Shown here: piece after piece, positions 43,429 through 52,888 of the stretch
How the letters are laid out: each line of letters begins with the position of its first letter
Position numbering within the stretch: position 1 is the first letter of the stretch
Source of the DNA: Actinophytocola glycyrrhizae
GTDB taxonomy: Bacteria; Actinomycetota; Actinomycetes; Mycobacteriales; Pseudonocardiaceae
Assembly (NCBI RefSeq): GCF_042653545.1
Contig: NZ_JBHSIS010000024.1
Location: 186,001 to 250,000 of the forward strand
DNA length: 64,000 bases
Reading direction: 5' to 3'
Program-made: the position numbers and the translations under genes
Notes under the pieces: generated by a model
Told to the model about the DNA's origin: nothing
Databases searched by the model: none
What the model saw: only the letters and a program-made list of their open reading frames with translations

Positions 43429-44082
43429 ATGGGTGCGCTGATACTGGGTTGCGGGACGGCCGTCACCAGCGGTGACTGGCGAAAACTGGCCTCGGCCTCG
43501 GGGTCGGGGGCCCACGAGATCCCCGCCACACCCAGCAAGAACGACGTCGACCCGCTGCTCAAGGCCGACGAGGTCGACCGCGTCGTCGTGCACGGCACCG
43601 ACGCCGACCTGGCCGCGGTCGTCCTCCGTCTCATGCGTACCGAACGGCTGGAGGACGTGACGGTCGGCTTCGTTCCGGTGGACCGGAAGCTGTCGCATGT
43701 CGCCCAGCTGTGGGATTTGCCGGTCGACAGCGTGGACCTCGCGCTCACGGGCAGTGATCGCGCCTTGCCGTTGGTGCGGGATGACAACGGCGGTGTCCTG
43801 CTCGGTCTCGGGGTGGTCGCCCCGGCCACGGGGACGGTGTACTGCGACGACGTGGTCGCGCTGCGTGGCGACGCGTCCCGGATCGAGGTCAGGCCCGGCC
43901 CGGCCGGGGTGTCGGTGAAGGTGGTGCGCGGCAGGCTGCGCCGCCCGGCGACGTTCGACGGCCGCGCGGTGCAGTTCGGTGTCGACGGGACGCGGCCGGT
44001 GCGCGACGGCGTCGAGTACCCGCGCGCGGTGACGCGGTGGACCTGGTACCGCCACACCGAGGACCTGCGCGCGATCTGCTGA
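43429..44082 (+). CDS. Conserved actinobacterial protein, Rv0358-like
   Basis: 217 residues, soluble, no known catalytic motif. It contains GALILGCGTAVTSGDWRKLA, VVVHGTDADLAAVVLRLM and ALPLVRDDNGGVLLGLG; the middle region vaguely resembles diacylglycerol-kinase-like nucleotide domains. Divergent from purA as Rv0358 is from Rv0357c in M. tuberculosis. ATG 43429 has AGGAGG 6 nt upstream. Function unknown. Confidence 0.8.
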   Translation: MGALILGCGTAVTSGDWRKLASASGSGAHEIPATPSKNDVDPLLKADEVDRVVVHGTDADLAAVVLRLMRTERLEDVTVGFVPVDRKLSHVAQLWDLPVDSVDLALTGSDRALPLVRDDNGGVLLGLGVVAPATGTVYCDDVVALRGDASRIEVRPGPAGVSVKVVRGRLRRPATFDGRAVQFGVDGTRPVRDGVEYPRAVTRWTWYRHTEDLRAIC

Positions 44083-44096
44083 GCAGCCTTCTTGCC

Positions 44097-44452
44097 CGCC
44101 CGCGCGACGTGGGCCGACGCGACCCCCTGACACCCGCCGACCGGGCCACCGGGCGCGACTACCCGGGCCGGCTGGTGCTCGCGAACGCGGCCAGGGTGAC
44201 CGGGCGGAGGTGCAGGGCTACTGCTGAACGACGGGCCGGACCGCGTCGACCCCGCGCAGGCGGTGCCGGGCCTGGACATGACGAAAGGTGAGCTACCGGT
44301 ACGTGGCCGAGGACGGCGCGGTCGCGCTGGTCAGCGCGCCACGGACGATCCGGGCACGTGGCTGCTCGGCGGCACTGCTCAGTCCGGCGCAACCGCGGTT
44401 CGGCTACTGGGTGGATCCGGCTCCGGCCAATCGGCCGCCCTGCCCGGTGTAG
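44097..44452 (+). pseudogene. Multiply frameshifted gene remnant
   Basis: Protein-like pieces appear in successive different frames: DYPGRLVLANAARVTG, LLLNDGPDRVDPAQAVPGLD, SYRYVAEDGAVALVSAPR, TDDPGTWLLG and SPAQPRFGYWVDPAPANRPP, the last ending in TAG at 44450-44452. No single frame carries them. This looks like a decayed secreted or wall-associated protein gene; family not recognised. Confidence 0.45.
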
Positions 44453-44557
44453 GCCGAGAGGCGGTGGCGGCGGGACCGCGAGGGGATACCGCCGCCGCCC
44501 CTTTCTGTTCGATAACGCTTTGCCATCGCGCAACTTCGGTGAGCGACAGTGATTTCC

Positions 44558-45199
44558 ATGAACCCTGCACGCAGCCTTCTGGCTGTCTTCGTCCTCGTCA
44601 TGGCACTGGCGGTGGCCTTACCGGCCACGGCACCACAGCCCGCGGCGGCGACCCCGCCCGGCATCCCGTCCGAGTCGACGGCCCGCTCGGAGCTGGCAGC
44701 GCTCCGCGTCGCGGCCGACGGCTCCAGCTCCGGCTACTCCCGTGACAAGTTCCCGCACTGGAACGCGGTGAGCGGCACCTGCAACACCCGCGAGACCGTG
44801 CTCAAACGGGACGGCACCAGCGTGGTGACCGACTCGTCGTGCGCCTCGACGTCCGGCCGCTGGTACAGCCCCTACGACGGCGCCACGTGGAGCGCGGCGT
44901 CCGATGTGGACATCGACCACGTGATCCCGCTGTCGAACGCGTGGCGCACCGGCGCGTCCGGCTGGACCCAGTCCCGGCGCACCCAGTTCGCGAACGACCT
45001 GTCGAACCCGCAGCTGATCGCGGTGACCGACAACGTGAACCAGTCCAAGGGCGACCAGTCCCCCGCGACCTGGAAGCCGCCGAGGACCGCGTACTGGTGC
45101 ACCTATTCGAAGATGTGGATCCACGTCAAGTACCGCTACTCGCTGACGGTCAACTCGTCGGAGAAGTCGGCGTTGACCTCGATGCTCGGCTACTGCTGA
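44558..45199 (+). CDS. Secreted HNH-type nuclease (DUF1524/GmrSD-C-like)
   Basis: 213 residues. Signal peptide MNPARSLLAVFVLVMALAVA ending PAAA|TP. The mature nuclease has TCNTRETVLKRDG, DVDIDHVIPLSNAWRTG (DH of the HNH core) and NDLSNPQLIAVTDNVNQSKG (Asn and the following conserved stretch). Predicted extracellular DNase. GTG 44549 would give three extra residues. The next gene is a tandem paralogue. Confidence 0.88.
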   Translation: MNPARSLLAVFVLVMALAVALPATAPQPAAATPPGIPSESTARSELAALRVAADGSSSGYSRDKFPHWNAVSGTCNTRETVLKRDGTSVVTDSSCASTSGRWYSPYDGATWSAASDVDIDHVIPLSNAWRTGASGWTQSRRTQFANDLSNPQLIAVTDNVNQSKGDQSPATWKPPRTAYWCTYSKMWIHVKYRYSLTVNSSEKSALTSMLGYC

Positions 45200-45311
45200 C
45201 CCGTTCGGCCCCGTACGGAAGTCGCTTTCCCGGGTGTTTCCCCGCCGGCCGTTGCCCGTGGTGATCGCGGTGTCGCACAGTCGATGCGACAACTTCACCA
45301 CTGGAGGCGCG

Positions 45312-45941
45312 ATGTCGGGGAAAACACTCGTCGCCTCGCTGGTGCTCGCTGCCGGGACCGTGGTCGGTCTCGGCAGCGGGACGGCGAGCGCGACCCCACC
45401 AGGTATACCGGACCCGGGGACGGCGGCGAGCGAGCTGGCGGCGCTGACGGTGGCCGCCGAAGGTTCCATGGACGGCTACGACCGCGACCGGTTCCCGCAC
45501 TGGCACGCGGTCGAAGGTTACTGCAACACAAGGGAAACGGTCCTTCGGCGCGACGGTGACGGCGTCGAGGTGGGCACCGACTGCGCGGCCACGTCCGGCA
45601 GCTGGACCAGTCCGTACGACGGCGGGACGTGGACCGAGACGTCCGATGTGGACATCGACCACATGGTGCCGCTCGCGGCCGCGTGGCGTTCCGGCGCCGC
45701 GGACTGGACCACCGGCGAGCGCGAGGCGTTCGCGAACGACCTCGGCTCGCCGCAGCTGTGGGCCGTCACCGACAACGTGAACCAGTCCAAGAGCGACCAG
45801 ACGCCGGACCAGTGGAAGCCGCCGCTCGAGTCGCACTGGTGCGAGTACGCGAGCGCCTACACCCGCGTGAAGTACACCTACGAGCTGACCGTCACCGCCG
45901 CGGAACAGGGCGCGCTGTCGGACATGCTCGCGACCTGCTGA
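45312..45941 (+). CDS. Secreted HNH-type nuclease, tandem paralogue
   Basis: 209 residues. Signal peptide MSGKTLVASLVLAAGTVVGL ending ASA|TP. YCNTRETVLRRDG, DVDIDHMVPLAAAWRSG and NDLGSPQLWAVTDNVNQSKS match the upstream copy closely, while the signal peptides are unrelated. ATG 45312 has GGAGG 4-5 nt upstream. A perfect hairpin terminator follows within 10 bp. Confidence 0.88.
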   Translation: MSGKTLVASLVLAAGTVVGLGSGTASATPPGIPDPGTAASELAALTVAAEGSMDGYDRDRFPHWHAVEGYCNTRETVLRRDGDGVEVGTDCAATSGSWTSPYDGGTWTETSDVDIDHMVPLAAAWRSGAADWTTGEREAFANDLGSPQLWAVTDNVNQSKSDQTPDQWKPPLESHWCEYASAYTRVKYTYELTVTAAEQGALSDMLATC

Positions 45942-45946
45942 CACGG

Positions 45947-45979
45947 CAACGGGCCGCCCACGGCGTGGGCGGCCCGTTG
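45947..45979. terminator. Bidirectional hairpin terminator
   Basis: Perfect 14-bp stem CAACGGGCCGCCCA with a 5-nt loop (CGGCG), between the convergent nuclease gene and the DUF3151 gene. Confidence 0.88.
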
Positions 45980-45989
45980 CGGGTGTGCG

Positions 45990-46409
45990 TCAGGCAAGCC
46001 CGAGCTGGGCGGGTGCCTCCGGGTCGGAGTCGGTCAGGAACTGCTTGCAGCGGTCCCATTCCTCGGTTTCGCCGATGCCCTGCGCGGCGCGGGCGAGCGC
46101 CGCCAGCGCGCGGAGGAAACCGCGGTTGGGGCGGTGGGACCACGGGATCGGGCCGTGCCCCTTCCAGCCCGCGCGGCGGAGCTGGTCCAGACCGCGGTGG
46201 TAGCCGGTCCGCGCGTAGGCGTAGGCCGCGACGGCGTTGTTCTCCGTCAGAGACAGCTCGGCCAGCGCGGCCCAGCCCTCGGAGAAGTCGGGCCACTCGG
46301 TGACGACCTTCGCCGGGTCGGTGCCCGACTCCATGGCGGCCTGCGCCTCCGGCCGGTCCGGGAGGTGCGTGGCGGGCGGGCCGCCGAACAGGTTCTCCTG
46401 CAGTGTCAT
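45990..46409 (-). CDS. DUF3151 protein (Rv0360c-like)
   Basis: 139 residues. MTLQENLFGGPPATHLPDRP, EWPDFSEGWAALAELSL, AVAAYAYARTGYHRGLDQLR and GWKGHGPIPWSHRPNRGFLR are diagnostic of DUF3151, a soluble TPR-like protein conserved in actinobacteria. Lies 4 bp after fba on the same strand, as near Rv0363c in mycobacteria. Function unknown. Confidence 0.88.
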   Translation of the reverse strand: MTLQENLFGGPPATHLPDRPEAQAAMESGTDPAKVVTEWPDFSEGWAALAELSLTENNAVAAYAYARTGYHRGLDQLRRAGWKGHGPIPWSHRPNRGFLRALAALARAAQGIGETEEWDRCKQFLTDSDPEAPAQLGLA

Positions 46410-46413
46410 CCGG

Positions 46414-47448
<1,035 letters not shown>

Positions 47449-47532
47449 CGGTACGTCCTCCTCATGGCTGGACAGGGCGTCGGGCCCGATCCTACGAGCA
47501 GGGAGTCGCAGCGCGCCGGGAGGATGACCGAT

Positions 47533-48360
47533 TCAGAAGGAGGCACCCGCCGTCGTCGGCGCCAGAGCCCGCAACACCCCCATCTTGTCCTCGTTCAGCA
47601 CCTGCAGCGCCACCTGGTCGGCCCCGGCGTCCCAGTGCTCCGCGATCCGCCCCCGGATCGCCTCCTCGTCACCCCAGGCGACGAGCGCGTCCACCAGCCG
47701 GTCACTACCCCCGTCCTCGAGATCCGCCTGCGTGAACCCCAGCCGCAGCCAGTTGTTCGTGTAGTTCGACAACGTCAGGTACATCGCCAGCTGCGACCGC
47801 GCGATCTCCCGCGCCTGCCCCGGATCGGTCGACAACACGACCTTCTGCTCGGGCACCAGCAGCTTTCCCGCACCGAGGATCTCCCTGGCCTGGGCCGTGT
47901 GCTCGGGTGTGGTCAGGTACGGGTGCGCCCCGGCGGCCCGGTCCCGCGCCAGCCGCAGCACCCGGGGACCCAGCGCGGCCAGCACCCGGCCCGACTCCGG
48001 CACCCCGCCCTCGTCGAGCCCGTCGAGGTAGCTCGCCAGCCGGTCGTACGGCTTGGTGTAGCGCGCCCCGACCATCGACGGGTGACCGACGCCGACGCCG
48101 AGGAGGAACCGCCCGGGGTGGGCCGAGGTCACGCGCGCGTAGGCGGCGGGGTCCGGCGGCCCGTCCCACACGTTCACGATCCCGGTGGCGACGGCCAGCG
48201 AGGTCGACGCGGCCAGCATCGGCTCGACCGGGGAGAGGTCGGCCGGCGGCGACGCGCCGAGCCACACCCGCTGGTAACCGAGCCGTTCCAGTTCCGCGAG
48301 CACAGCCGGGTCGCGCAGCCACGGCAGCGGCCGGTCCCACACACCCAAAGTCTTCGACAT
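47533..48360 (-). CDS. LLM-class F420-dependent oxidoreductase
   Basis: 275 residues, luciferase-like TIM barrel. GVWDRPLPWLRDPAVLAELE, LGYQRVWLGASPPADLSPVE, VATGIVNVWDGPPD, HPGRFLLGVGVGHPSMVG and ALGPRVLRLARDRAAGAHPY are typical of the TIGR03620 subgroup. Presumed F420 cofactor; substrate unknown. ATG 48358-48360. Confidence 0.88.
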   Translation of the reverse strand: MSKTLGVWDRPLPWLRDPAVLAELERLGYQRVWLGASPPADLSPVEPMLAASTSLAVATGIVNVWDGPPDPAAYARVTSAHPGRFLLGVGVGHPSMVGARYTKPYDRLASYLDGLDEGGVPESGRVLAALGPRVLRLARDRAAGAHPYLTTPEHTAQAREILGAGKLLVPEQKVVLSTDPGQAREIARSQLAMYLTLSNYTNNWLRLGFTQADLEDGGSDRLVDALVAWGDEEAIRGRIAEHWDAGADQVALQVLNEDKMGVLRALAPTTAGASF

Positions 48361-48435
48361 GCATCGAAGACTACTCGGGCACTCCGGCGACCGCGCCCGC
48401 CGCGCCACCCAGCAGCGACCGGCGCGGGACAGCGG

Positions 48436-50055
48436 TCACGCGAGCGGCCCGATCGGCGTGCCGACGGACTGCACGCGCTGTGTCCCCGCCCTGGTCCGGA
48501 ACGACCGGGCCCAGGACAGCGCGCTCGCCGGGTCGGTCTTGTTCGCCAGGTAGTACCAGTCCATCTGCGCGCCTGCGGGCGTCACCTCGAGCACGGACGC
48601 GCCGTGCGAGTCCAGCTCGCAGTACCTGATGTGCCGGTTCAGCGCCTGCACGGCCGTCTCCAGCACCACCGACGTGGTCCTCGGCGGAGCGCCGAGGATG
48701 TCGTCGATGTTGTCCGAGGTGACCGACGTGCACACGAACTCGGTCGCCACCGACCTGGACAGCAGCGGGTACAGCCCGGCGTCGCGGGGCACGTCGTTGG
48801 CCCACGACGAGTGGATGTCACCGGTCAGGAACACGGTGTCGCGCACCCCGTTGTCGGCGATCGTCGCGAGCAGGCGCCTGCGGTCGACCGCGTAGCCGTC
48901 CCACTGGTCGGGGTTGATCGAGATGCCCTCGCGCGGCAGCCCGAGCAGCTCCGCGAGCGGGCCGAGCAGCTCGGGGGACAGCGGCGGCAGCTGCAGCGGC
49001 GCGACCATCACGGAGGTGCCGACGAGCTTCCACTGCGCGCCGCTGGAGACGAGCCCGTTCTGGAGCCACGTCATCTGCTCGGCGCCGGTCAGCGTGCGGT
49101 CCGGGTCGTCGGTGGCGCCGTCGCCGATGCCGACCTGCTGCGAGCGGTAGGTGCGCAGGTCCAGCATGGACAGCTCGGCGAGCAGCCCGAACCGCAGCCG
49201 CCGGTAGATGCGGTCGGCCTCGTTGCGCACCGGCATCCACTCGAAGTACGCCTGGTGCGCGGCCGCCCTGCGGGCCGCGTAGTCGCCTTCCGTTTCGGGC
49301 TGGTGGTTCTCGGCGCCGCCGGACCACGCGTCGTTGGCGACCTCGTGGTCGTCCCAGGTCGCGATGAACGGGACGCTCGCGTGCAACCGCCTGAGGTGCT
49401 CGTCGGACTTGTACTGGGCATGGCGGCGCCGGTAGTCGGCGAGCGTGAGGATCTCGCGTGGCGGGTCGTGCGGGCGGACGGCCCCGCCACCGCCCTCGTA
49501 GATGTAGTCGCCGAGGTGCAGCACGGCGTCGAGGTCGCCGCGTTCTGCGAGGTACCGGTAGGCCGCGAAGTGGCCGTCCGGCACGTTGGAGCAGGACACC
49601 ACGCCGAACCGCAGCCGGGCGACGGCCGCCGACAGCGCGGGCGCGGTGCGGGTGGTGCCGGTCGCCGACACTGCGCCGTCCAGACGAAAGCGGTAGTGGT
49701 AGGTGGTGGCGGGGCTCAGGCCGGTGGCGTCGACCTTGACGGTGTGGTCGCGGGCGGGGCCGGTGGTCTGCGTGCCTGCCGCGACGACGGTCGCGAACGC
49801 CGGGTCGGCGGCGACCTCCCAGGTCACGGTCACGGCCGGCCCGGTCCCGGAGCCGGGGGTCGCGTCGGGGGTGGGGGTGACGCGCGTCCACAGCAGGACC
49901 GCGTCGGGCAGGGGGTCGCCGGACGCGACGCCGTGGGCGAACACCGGGTCGGCGGCGGCCAGGGCGGTGGTGGGGAGGGCGGTGGCGCCGAGCACCACAC
50001 CGGCGGTGGCCGCGCCTGCACGCAGAACGGATCGACGGTCGAAGGTCTGCTCCAT
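48436..50055 (-). CDS. phoD: Secreted alkaline phosphatase D
   Basis: 539 residues. Tat signal MEQTFDRRSVLRAGAATAGV with DRRSVLR. Purple-acid-phosphatase-like N-domain (FAHGVASGDPLPDAVLLWTR), then metal sites VSCSNVPDGHF, VLHLGDYIYEGGG, FIATWDDHEVANDAW and FLTGDIHSSWAND. Extracellular phosphomonoesterase/diesterase. ATG 50053-50055 is preferred; upstream in-frame starts would spoil the Tat n-region. Shares a 110-bp intergenic region with the divergent SDR gene. No clear PHO box noticed. Confidence 0.93.
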   Translation of the reverse strand: MEQTFDRRSVLRAGAATAGVVLGATALPTTALAAADPVFAHGVASGDPLPDAVLLWTRVTPTPDATPGSGTGPAVTVTWEVAADPAFATVVAAGTQTTGPARDHTVKVDATGLSPATTYHYRFRLDGAVSATGTTRTAPALSAAVARLRFGVVSCSNVPDGHFAAYRYLAERGDLDAVLHLGDYIYEGGGGAVRPHDPPREILTLADYRRRHAQYKSDEHLRRLHASVPFIATWDDHEVANDAWSGGAENHQPETEGDYAARRAAAHQAYFEWMPVRNEADRIYRRLRFGLLAELSMLDLRTYRSQQVGIGDGATDDPDRTLTGAEQMTWLQNGLVSSGAQWKLVGTSVMVAPLQLPPLSPELLGPLAELLGLPREGISINPDQWDGYAVDRRRLLATIADNGVRDTVFLTGDIHSSWANDVPRDAGLYPLLSRSVATEFVCTSVTSDNIDDILGAPPRTTSVVLETAVQALNRHIRYCELDSHGASVLEVTPAGAQMDWYYLANKTDPASALSWARSFRTRAGTQRVQSVGTPIGPLA

Positions 50056-50131
50056 GACTTTCGATCCTGGCCACGCATCAGGGTGTGACATACAGCCGTT
50101 CTGCGTAACCTTCCCGTGCACAGTTGCCACT

Positions 50132-50142
50132 TACTCGGAGTA
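50132..50142. promoter_or_regulatory. Candidate palindromic operator between phoD and SDR genes
   Basis: TACTCGGAGTA is a perfect 5-bp inverted repeat around one base, within TTACTCGGAGTAGG. Directly followed by TAGGTTACCAATGGTAGGTT, containing the TAGGTT (50155-50160) that sits 7 nt before SDR ATG 50168. The form is typical of TetR-type operators; regulator unknown. Confidence 0.45.
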
Positions 50143-50167
50143 GGTTACCAATGGTAGGTTCGGGTTC

Positions 50168-51064
50168 ATGAGCAAGAACGTGCGCGGCAAGGTCGTGGTC
50201 ATCACGGGTGCGGCGCGGGGCATCGGCGCCGGGCTCGCACGGGATCTGTCAGCGAAGGGCGCGAAGGTGGCGCTCGTCGGGCTCGAGGTCGACGAGCTGA
50301 CCAGGGTCGCCGCCGAGTGCGGCCAGGACGCTGGGGCGTGGGAGGCCGACGTCACCAGCTGGGACGACCTGGAGAAGGCGACCACCGCGATCGCCGAGCG
50401 CTACGGCCGGATCGACGCGGTGGTGGCGAACGCGGGCATCGCGGCGACCGGCTTCACCCGCTCCATCGACCGGGCCGCGTTCGAGCGCGTGATCAACGTG
50501 GACCTGCTCGGCGTGTGGAGGACGGTCCGGGTCGCGCTGCCGCACCTGGTCGAGGCCAAGGGCTACGCGATGCTCGTGTCGTCGGCGGCCGCGATCATCC
50601 ACATCCCCGGCAACGCGGCGTACTCGGCGGCGAAGGCGGGCGTCGAGGCGTTCGCGAACTCGCTGCGCGCGGAGGTCAGGCACCTCGGCGTCGACGTGGG
50701 GGTCGTGCACCCCACCTGGATCGCCACGGACATGGTCAACACGGCCGACGAGCACCCGGTGTTCGGCAAGCTGCGCGGCGCCGCGGGTGGCCTGGTCAGC
50801 AAGACCTATCCGCTGTCGGTGGCCGTGGACCTGATGTCGGCCGGGCTGGCCAGGCGGGCGCGGGTCGTGCACGTGCCTGGCTGGGTCGGCGTCGCGAAGC
50901 TGTTCCGCGCGCTCCTGCCGAGGGTGGTCGAGCTGTACGCGCGGAAGATCATGCCCGGCGCGGACAGGGCGGCGCTCGAGGACATCGAGAAGCGCGGCGC
51001 GGCCGAGTCCAGCATGGTCGGTCCCGGCGCGAAGGCCGCGGCGCAGCGGGAGCGTGCGCTATAA
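50168..51064 (+). CDS. Short-chain dehydrogenase/reductase
   Basis: 298 residues. GKVVVITGAARGIGAGLARD (TGxxxGxG), VVANAGIAATGF (NAG), MLVSSAAAIIHIPGN (Ser) and YSAAKAGVEAF (YxxxK). A C-terminal extension (about 230-298) with AKLFRALLPRVVELYARKIM. NAD(P)H-dependent oxidoreductase; resembles mycobacterial SDRs of lipid metabolism but substrate unknown. Leaderless pattern at the start. Confidence 0.92.
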   Translation: MSKNVRGKVVVITGAARGIGAGLARDLSAKGAKVALVGLEVDELTRVAAECGQDAGAWEADVTSWDDLEKATTAIAERYGRIDAVVANAGIAATGFTRSIDRAAFERVINVDLLGVWRTVRVALPHLVEAKGYAMLVSSAAAIIHIPGNAAYSAAKAGVEAFANSLRAEVRHLGVDVGVVHPTWIATDMVNTADEHPVFGKLRGAAGGLVSKTYPLSVAVDLMSAGLARRARVVHVPGWVGVAKLFRALLPRVVELYARKIMPGADRAALEDIEKRGAAESSMVGPGAKAAAQRERAL

Positions 51065-51072
51065 CGAGTTCC

Positions 51073-51537
51073 ATGTCGCGACGTGGCCAGGTGCAGATGA
51101 CGCCCGAGGAGATCACGGCTTTCCTCGCGGAGGGCAGGACGGCGAACATCGCGACGATGGGGCCGAACGGCAGACCACATCTGGTGGCGCTGTGGTACGT
51201 GCCGCACGGGGACGTGGTCGAGACGTGGACGTACGCCAAGTCGCAGAAGGCCGTGAACCTGCGGCGTCTCCCACAGGCGACGATCCTCATCGAGACCGGT
51301 GACTCGTACGAGAAGCTGCGCGGCGTCTCCATGGAGTGCGACGTCGAACTGGTCACGAACACCGAGAAGATCACGCTGATCGGGCAGCAGCTCATGCACC
51401 GCTACACGGAGAACCCGCAGGTGGCGACGGCGGGCAGCCAGTTCGTGCGGCTGCAGGCGCCCAAGCGGGTCGGCCTGGTCTGCCGCCCGACGAAGATCGT
51501 CAGCTGGGACCACTCAAAGCTGGGCGGCGCCTACTGA
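51073..51537 (+). CDS. PPOX-class F420/FMN-dependent flavin-reductase-like protein
   Basis: 154 residues. MTPEEITAFLAEGRTANIAT, MGPNGRPHLVALWYVPHGDV, VNLRRLPQATILIETGDSY and IGQQLMHRYTE are typical of the pyridoxamine-oxidase-like split barrel that binds F420 or FMN. ATG 51073 is 8 bp after the SDR stop, so likely co-transcribed. Its end overlaps the convergent YciI gene by 24 bp. Confidence 0.85.
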   Translation: MSRRGQVQMTPEEITAFLAEGRTANIATMGPNGRPHLVALWYVPHGDVVETWTYAKSQKAVNLRRLPQATILIETGDSYEKLRGVSMECDVELVTNTEKITLIGQQLMHRYTENPQVATAGSQFVRLQAPKRVGLVCRPTKIVSWDHSKLGGAY

Positions 51538-51804
51538 GCCGAGGACGAGCTGCCACTCGTTCACGGTCCGCGCGGCGGCGACCCCGTCGACGGTGTACGG
51601 GTCCTCGGCGAGCAGCCGGTCCAGCTCGGCCCGGTCGGCGACCTGGTAGATCGCGAACCCGGCGGAGTCGTCGGCCCACGGCCCGGCCGCACCGACCTTG
51701 CCCTGCTCGACCAGCGCCCGCAGGTACTCGCGGTGGCGGGGCCTGCTGTCCGCGAGCCGCGCACGGTCGTCGATGTACGTCGTCTCCACGGTGTACCAGG
51801 CCAT
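51514..51804 (-). CDS. YciI-family protein
   Basis: 96 residues, ferredoxin-like YCII fold. ADSRPRHREYLRALVEQGKV and GAAGPWADDSAGFAIYQVAD carry the conserved His and Asp of the family. Small cytosolic protein of unknown function. 3' end overlaps the PPOX gene, convergent. Confidence 0.88.
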   Translation of the reverse strand: MAWYTVETTYIDDRARLADSRPRHREYLRALVEQGKVGAAGPWADDSAGFAIYQVADRAELDRLLAEDPYTVDGVAAARTVNEWQLVLGSVGAAQL

Positions 51805-51838
51805 GGCGGCACGCTACCGCTGTCGATAGGGTTCTGAT

Positions 51839-52423
51839 GTGACTGGGGACCTCAGCGCGGAACGCACAGTCGAGCGGACGCTCGGCCACCTGCGTGCGAT
51901 CGACACCGGCAGTTTCCCGGTGCCACAGGTGGAACAGGCACCGCTGACGCTGGAGGACCTGTACCGCACCCATCGCATGCGCCTGGTCCGGCTGGCCCTG
52001 CTGCTGGTCGACGAACCGGCGACCGCGGAGGACGTCGTGCAGGAGGCGTTCACCGGCCTCCACCGCAACTGGGGCAACCTCCGCGACGCGGCGGCGGCCG
52101 TCGGCTACCTGCGCACCGCGGTGGTCAACGGTTCCCGCTCGGTGCTGCGCCGCCGCAAGACCGCCCGCGAGTACACGCCACCACACCAGGTCAACGCCCG
52201 GTCCGCGGAAAGCCTCGCGATGCTGACGGCCGAACACCAGTCGGTGGTGCGCGCACTGTCACAACTCCCGCCCAGGCAACGGGAAGTGCTCGTGCTGCGC
52301 TACTACGGCGACCTGTCGGAAGCGGAGATCGCCGACGCGGCGGGCATCTCGAAGGGCACCGTCAAGTCGACCGCGAGCCGCGCCCTCGACGCACTGCAGA
52401 GGATCATGCGCACCCCGCACTGA
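51839..52423 (+). CDS. SigE-family RNA polymerase sigma factor (third copy)
   Basis: 194 residues. N-terminal 35-residue extension, then region 2 (TLEDLYRTHRMRLVRLALLL, AEDVVQEAFTGLHRNW) and region 4 (LPPRQREVLVLRYYGDLSEA, AAGISKGTVKSTASRALDAL). GTG 51839 with TAGGGT (51827-51832) 6 nt upstream, leaderless type. No membrane partner gene follows; instead a DnaA-box/E repeat begins at its stop codon. Confidence 0.9.
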   Translation: MTGDLSAERTVERTLGHLRAIDTGSFPVPQVEQAPLTLEDLYRTHRMRLVRLALLLVDEPATAEDVVQEAFTGLHRNWGNLRDAAAAVGYLRTAVVNGSRSVLRRRKTAREYTPPHQVNARSAESLAMLTAEHQSVVRALSQLPPRQREVLVLRYYGDLSEAEIADAAGISKGTVKSTASRALDALQRIMRTPH

Positions 52424-52545
52424 GTTGTCCACAGCCGACCGAGTTGTCCACAGCTGAGCCAGGACCCCTTGTTTTGTCGGCGGGTGCCGGTAGACTGGCA
52501 TGGCGGGACGCCCCCGGGTTCGGGTGGGGGTTGCGTTCCGGCCGG
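52421..52545 (+). repeat. DnaA-box pair plus E module
   Basis: Begins with the sigma-factor stop TGA. TTGTCCACA pair at 52425-52433 and 52444-52452 (19 bp apart), then TTGTTT-16-TAGACT (52469-52496) and hairpin CCCCCGGGTTCGGGTGGGGG (52511-52530). Same order and spacing as at 41849-41957. Confidence 0.85.
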
Positions 52546-52840
52546 TTCGCGCTTTTTCGCAGGTCGGCGCGGTTTGCGCAGGCGGCACTCAACGACATGG
52601 CGCGCCTTCGGGGCGTGCCACCGCCACCCGGGACGACGGGACCTCACCTGGGTCCGCCGCGCCTTCTCGTGCTCACGTCGGCACGTTCCGCTCGCGCGTG
52701 AGCCGCGGGGCCGGTCGCGGGGTTCGGCCCGCCGTGACGATCACGACATCGGAAGCGATTTTTCACCCAGTCGCCGGTCCGATTCGTTAGGTGATAACGC
52801 GACGGCATTGATACATTGTGAATAATCCCCAAGCGGCTCC
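52546..52840. other. Intergenic region before nagA
   Basis: About 300 bp without a supported gene. The first part is GC-rich (continuation of the E copy); 52790-52835 is markedly A/T-rich (TTGATACATTGTGAATAATC), probably nagA promoter DNA. Confidence 0.45.
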
Positions 52841-52849
52841 GAGACGCTA

Positions 52850-52861
52850 TGGTATAGACCA
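52850..52861. promoter_or_regulatory. DasR-type operator (dre) upstream of nagA
   Basis: TGGTATAGACCA differs from the core TGGTCTAGACCA bound by the GntR-type GlcNAc regulator DasR at one base. It is centred about 33 bp before the nagA ATG, inside a longer near-palindrome CTATGGTATAGACCAATAG. The regulated gene is the expected target. Confidence 0.75.
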
Positions 52862-52888
52862 ATAGCGTCAGTGTTCGAGGGGTGAGGA

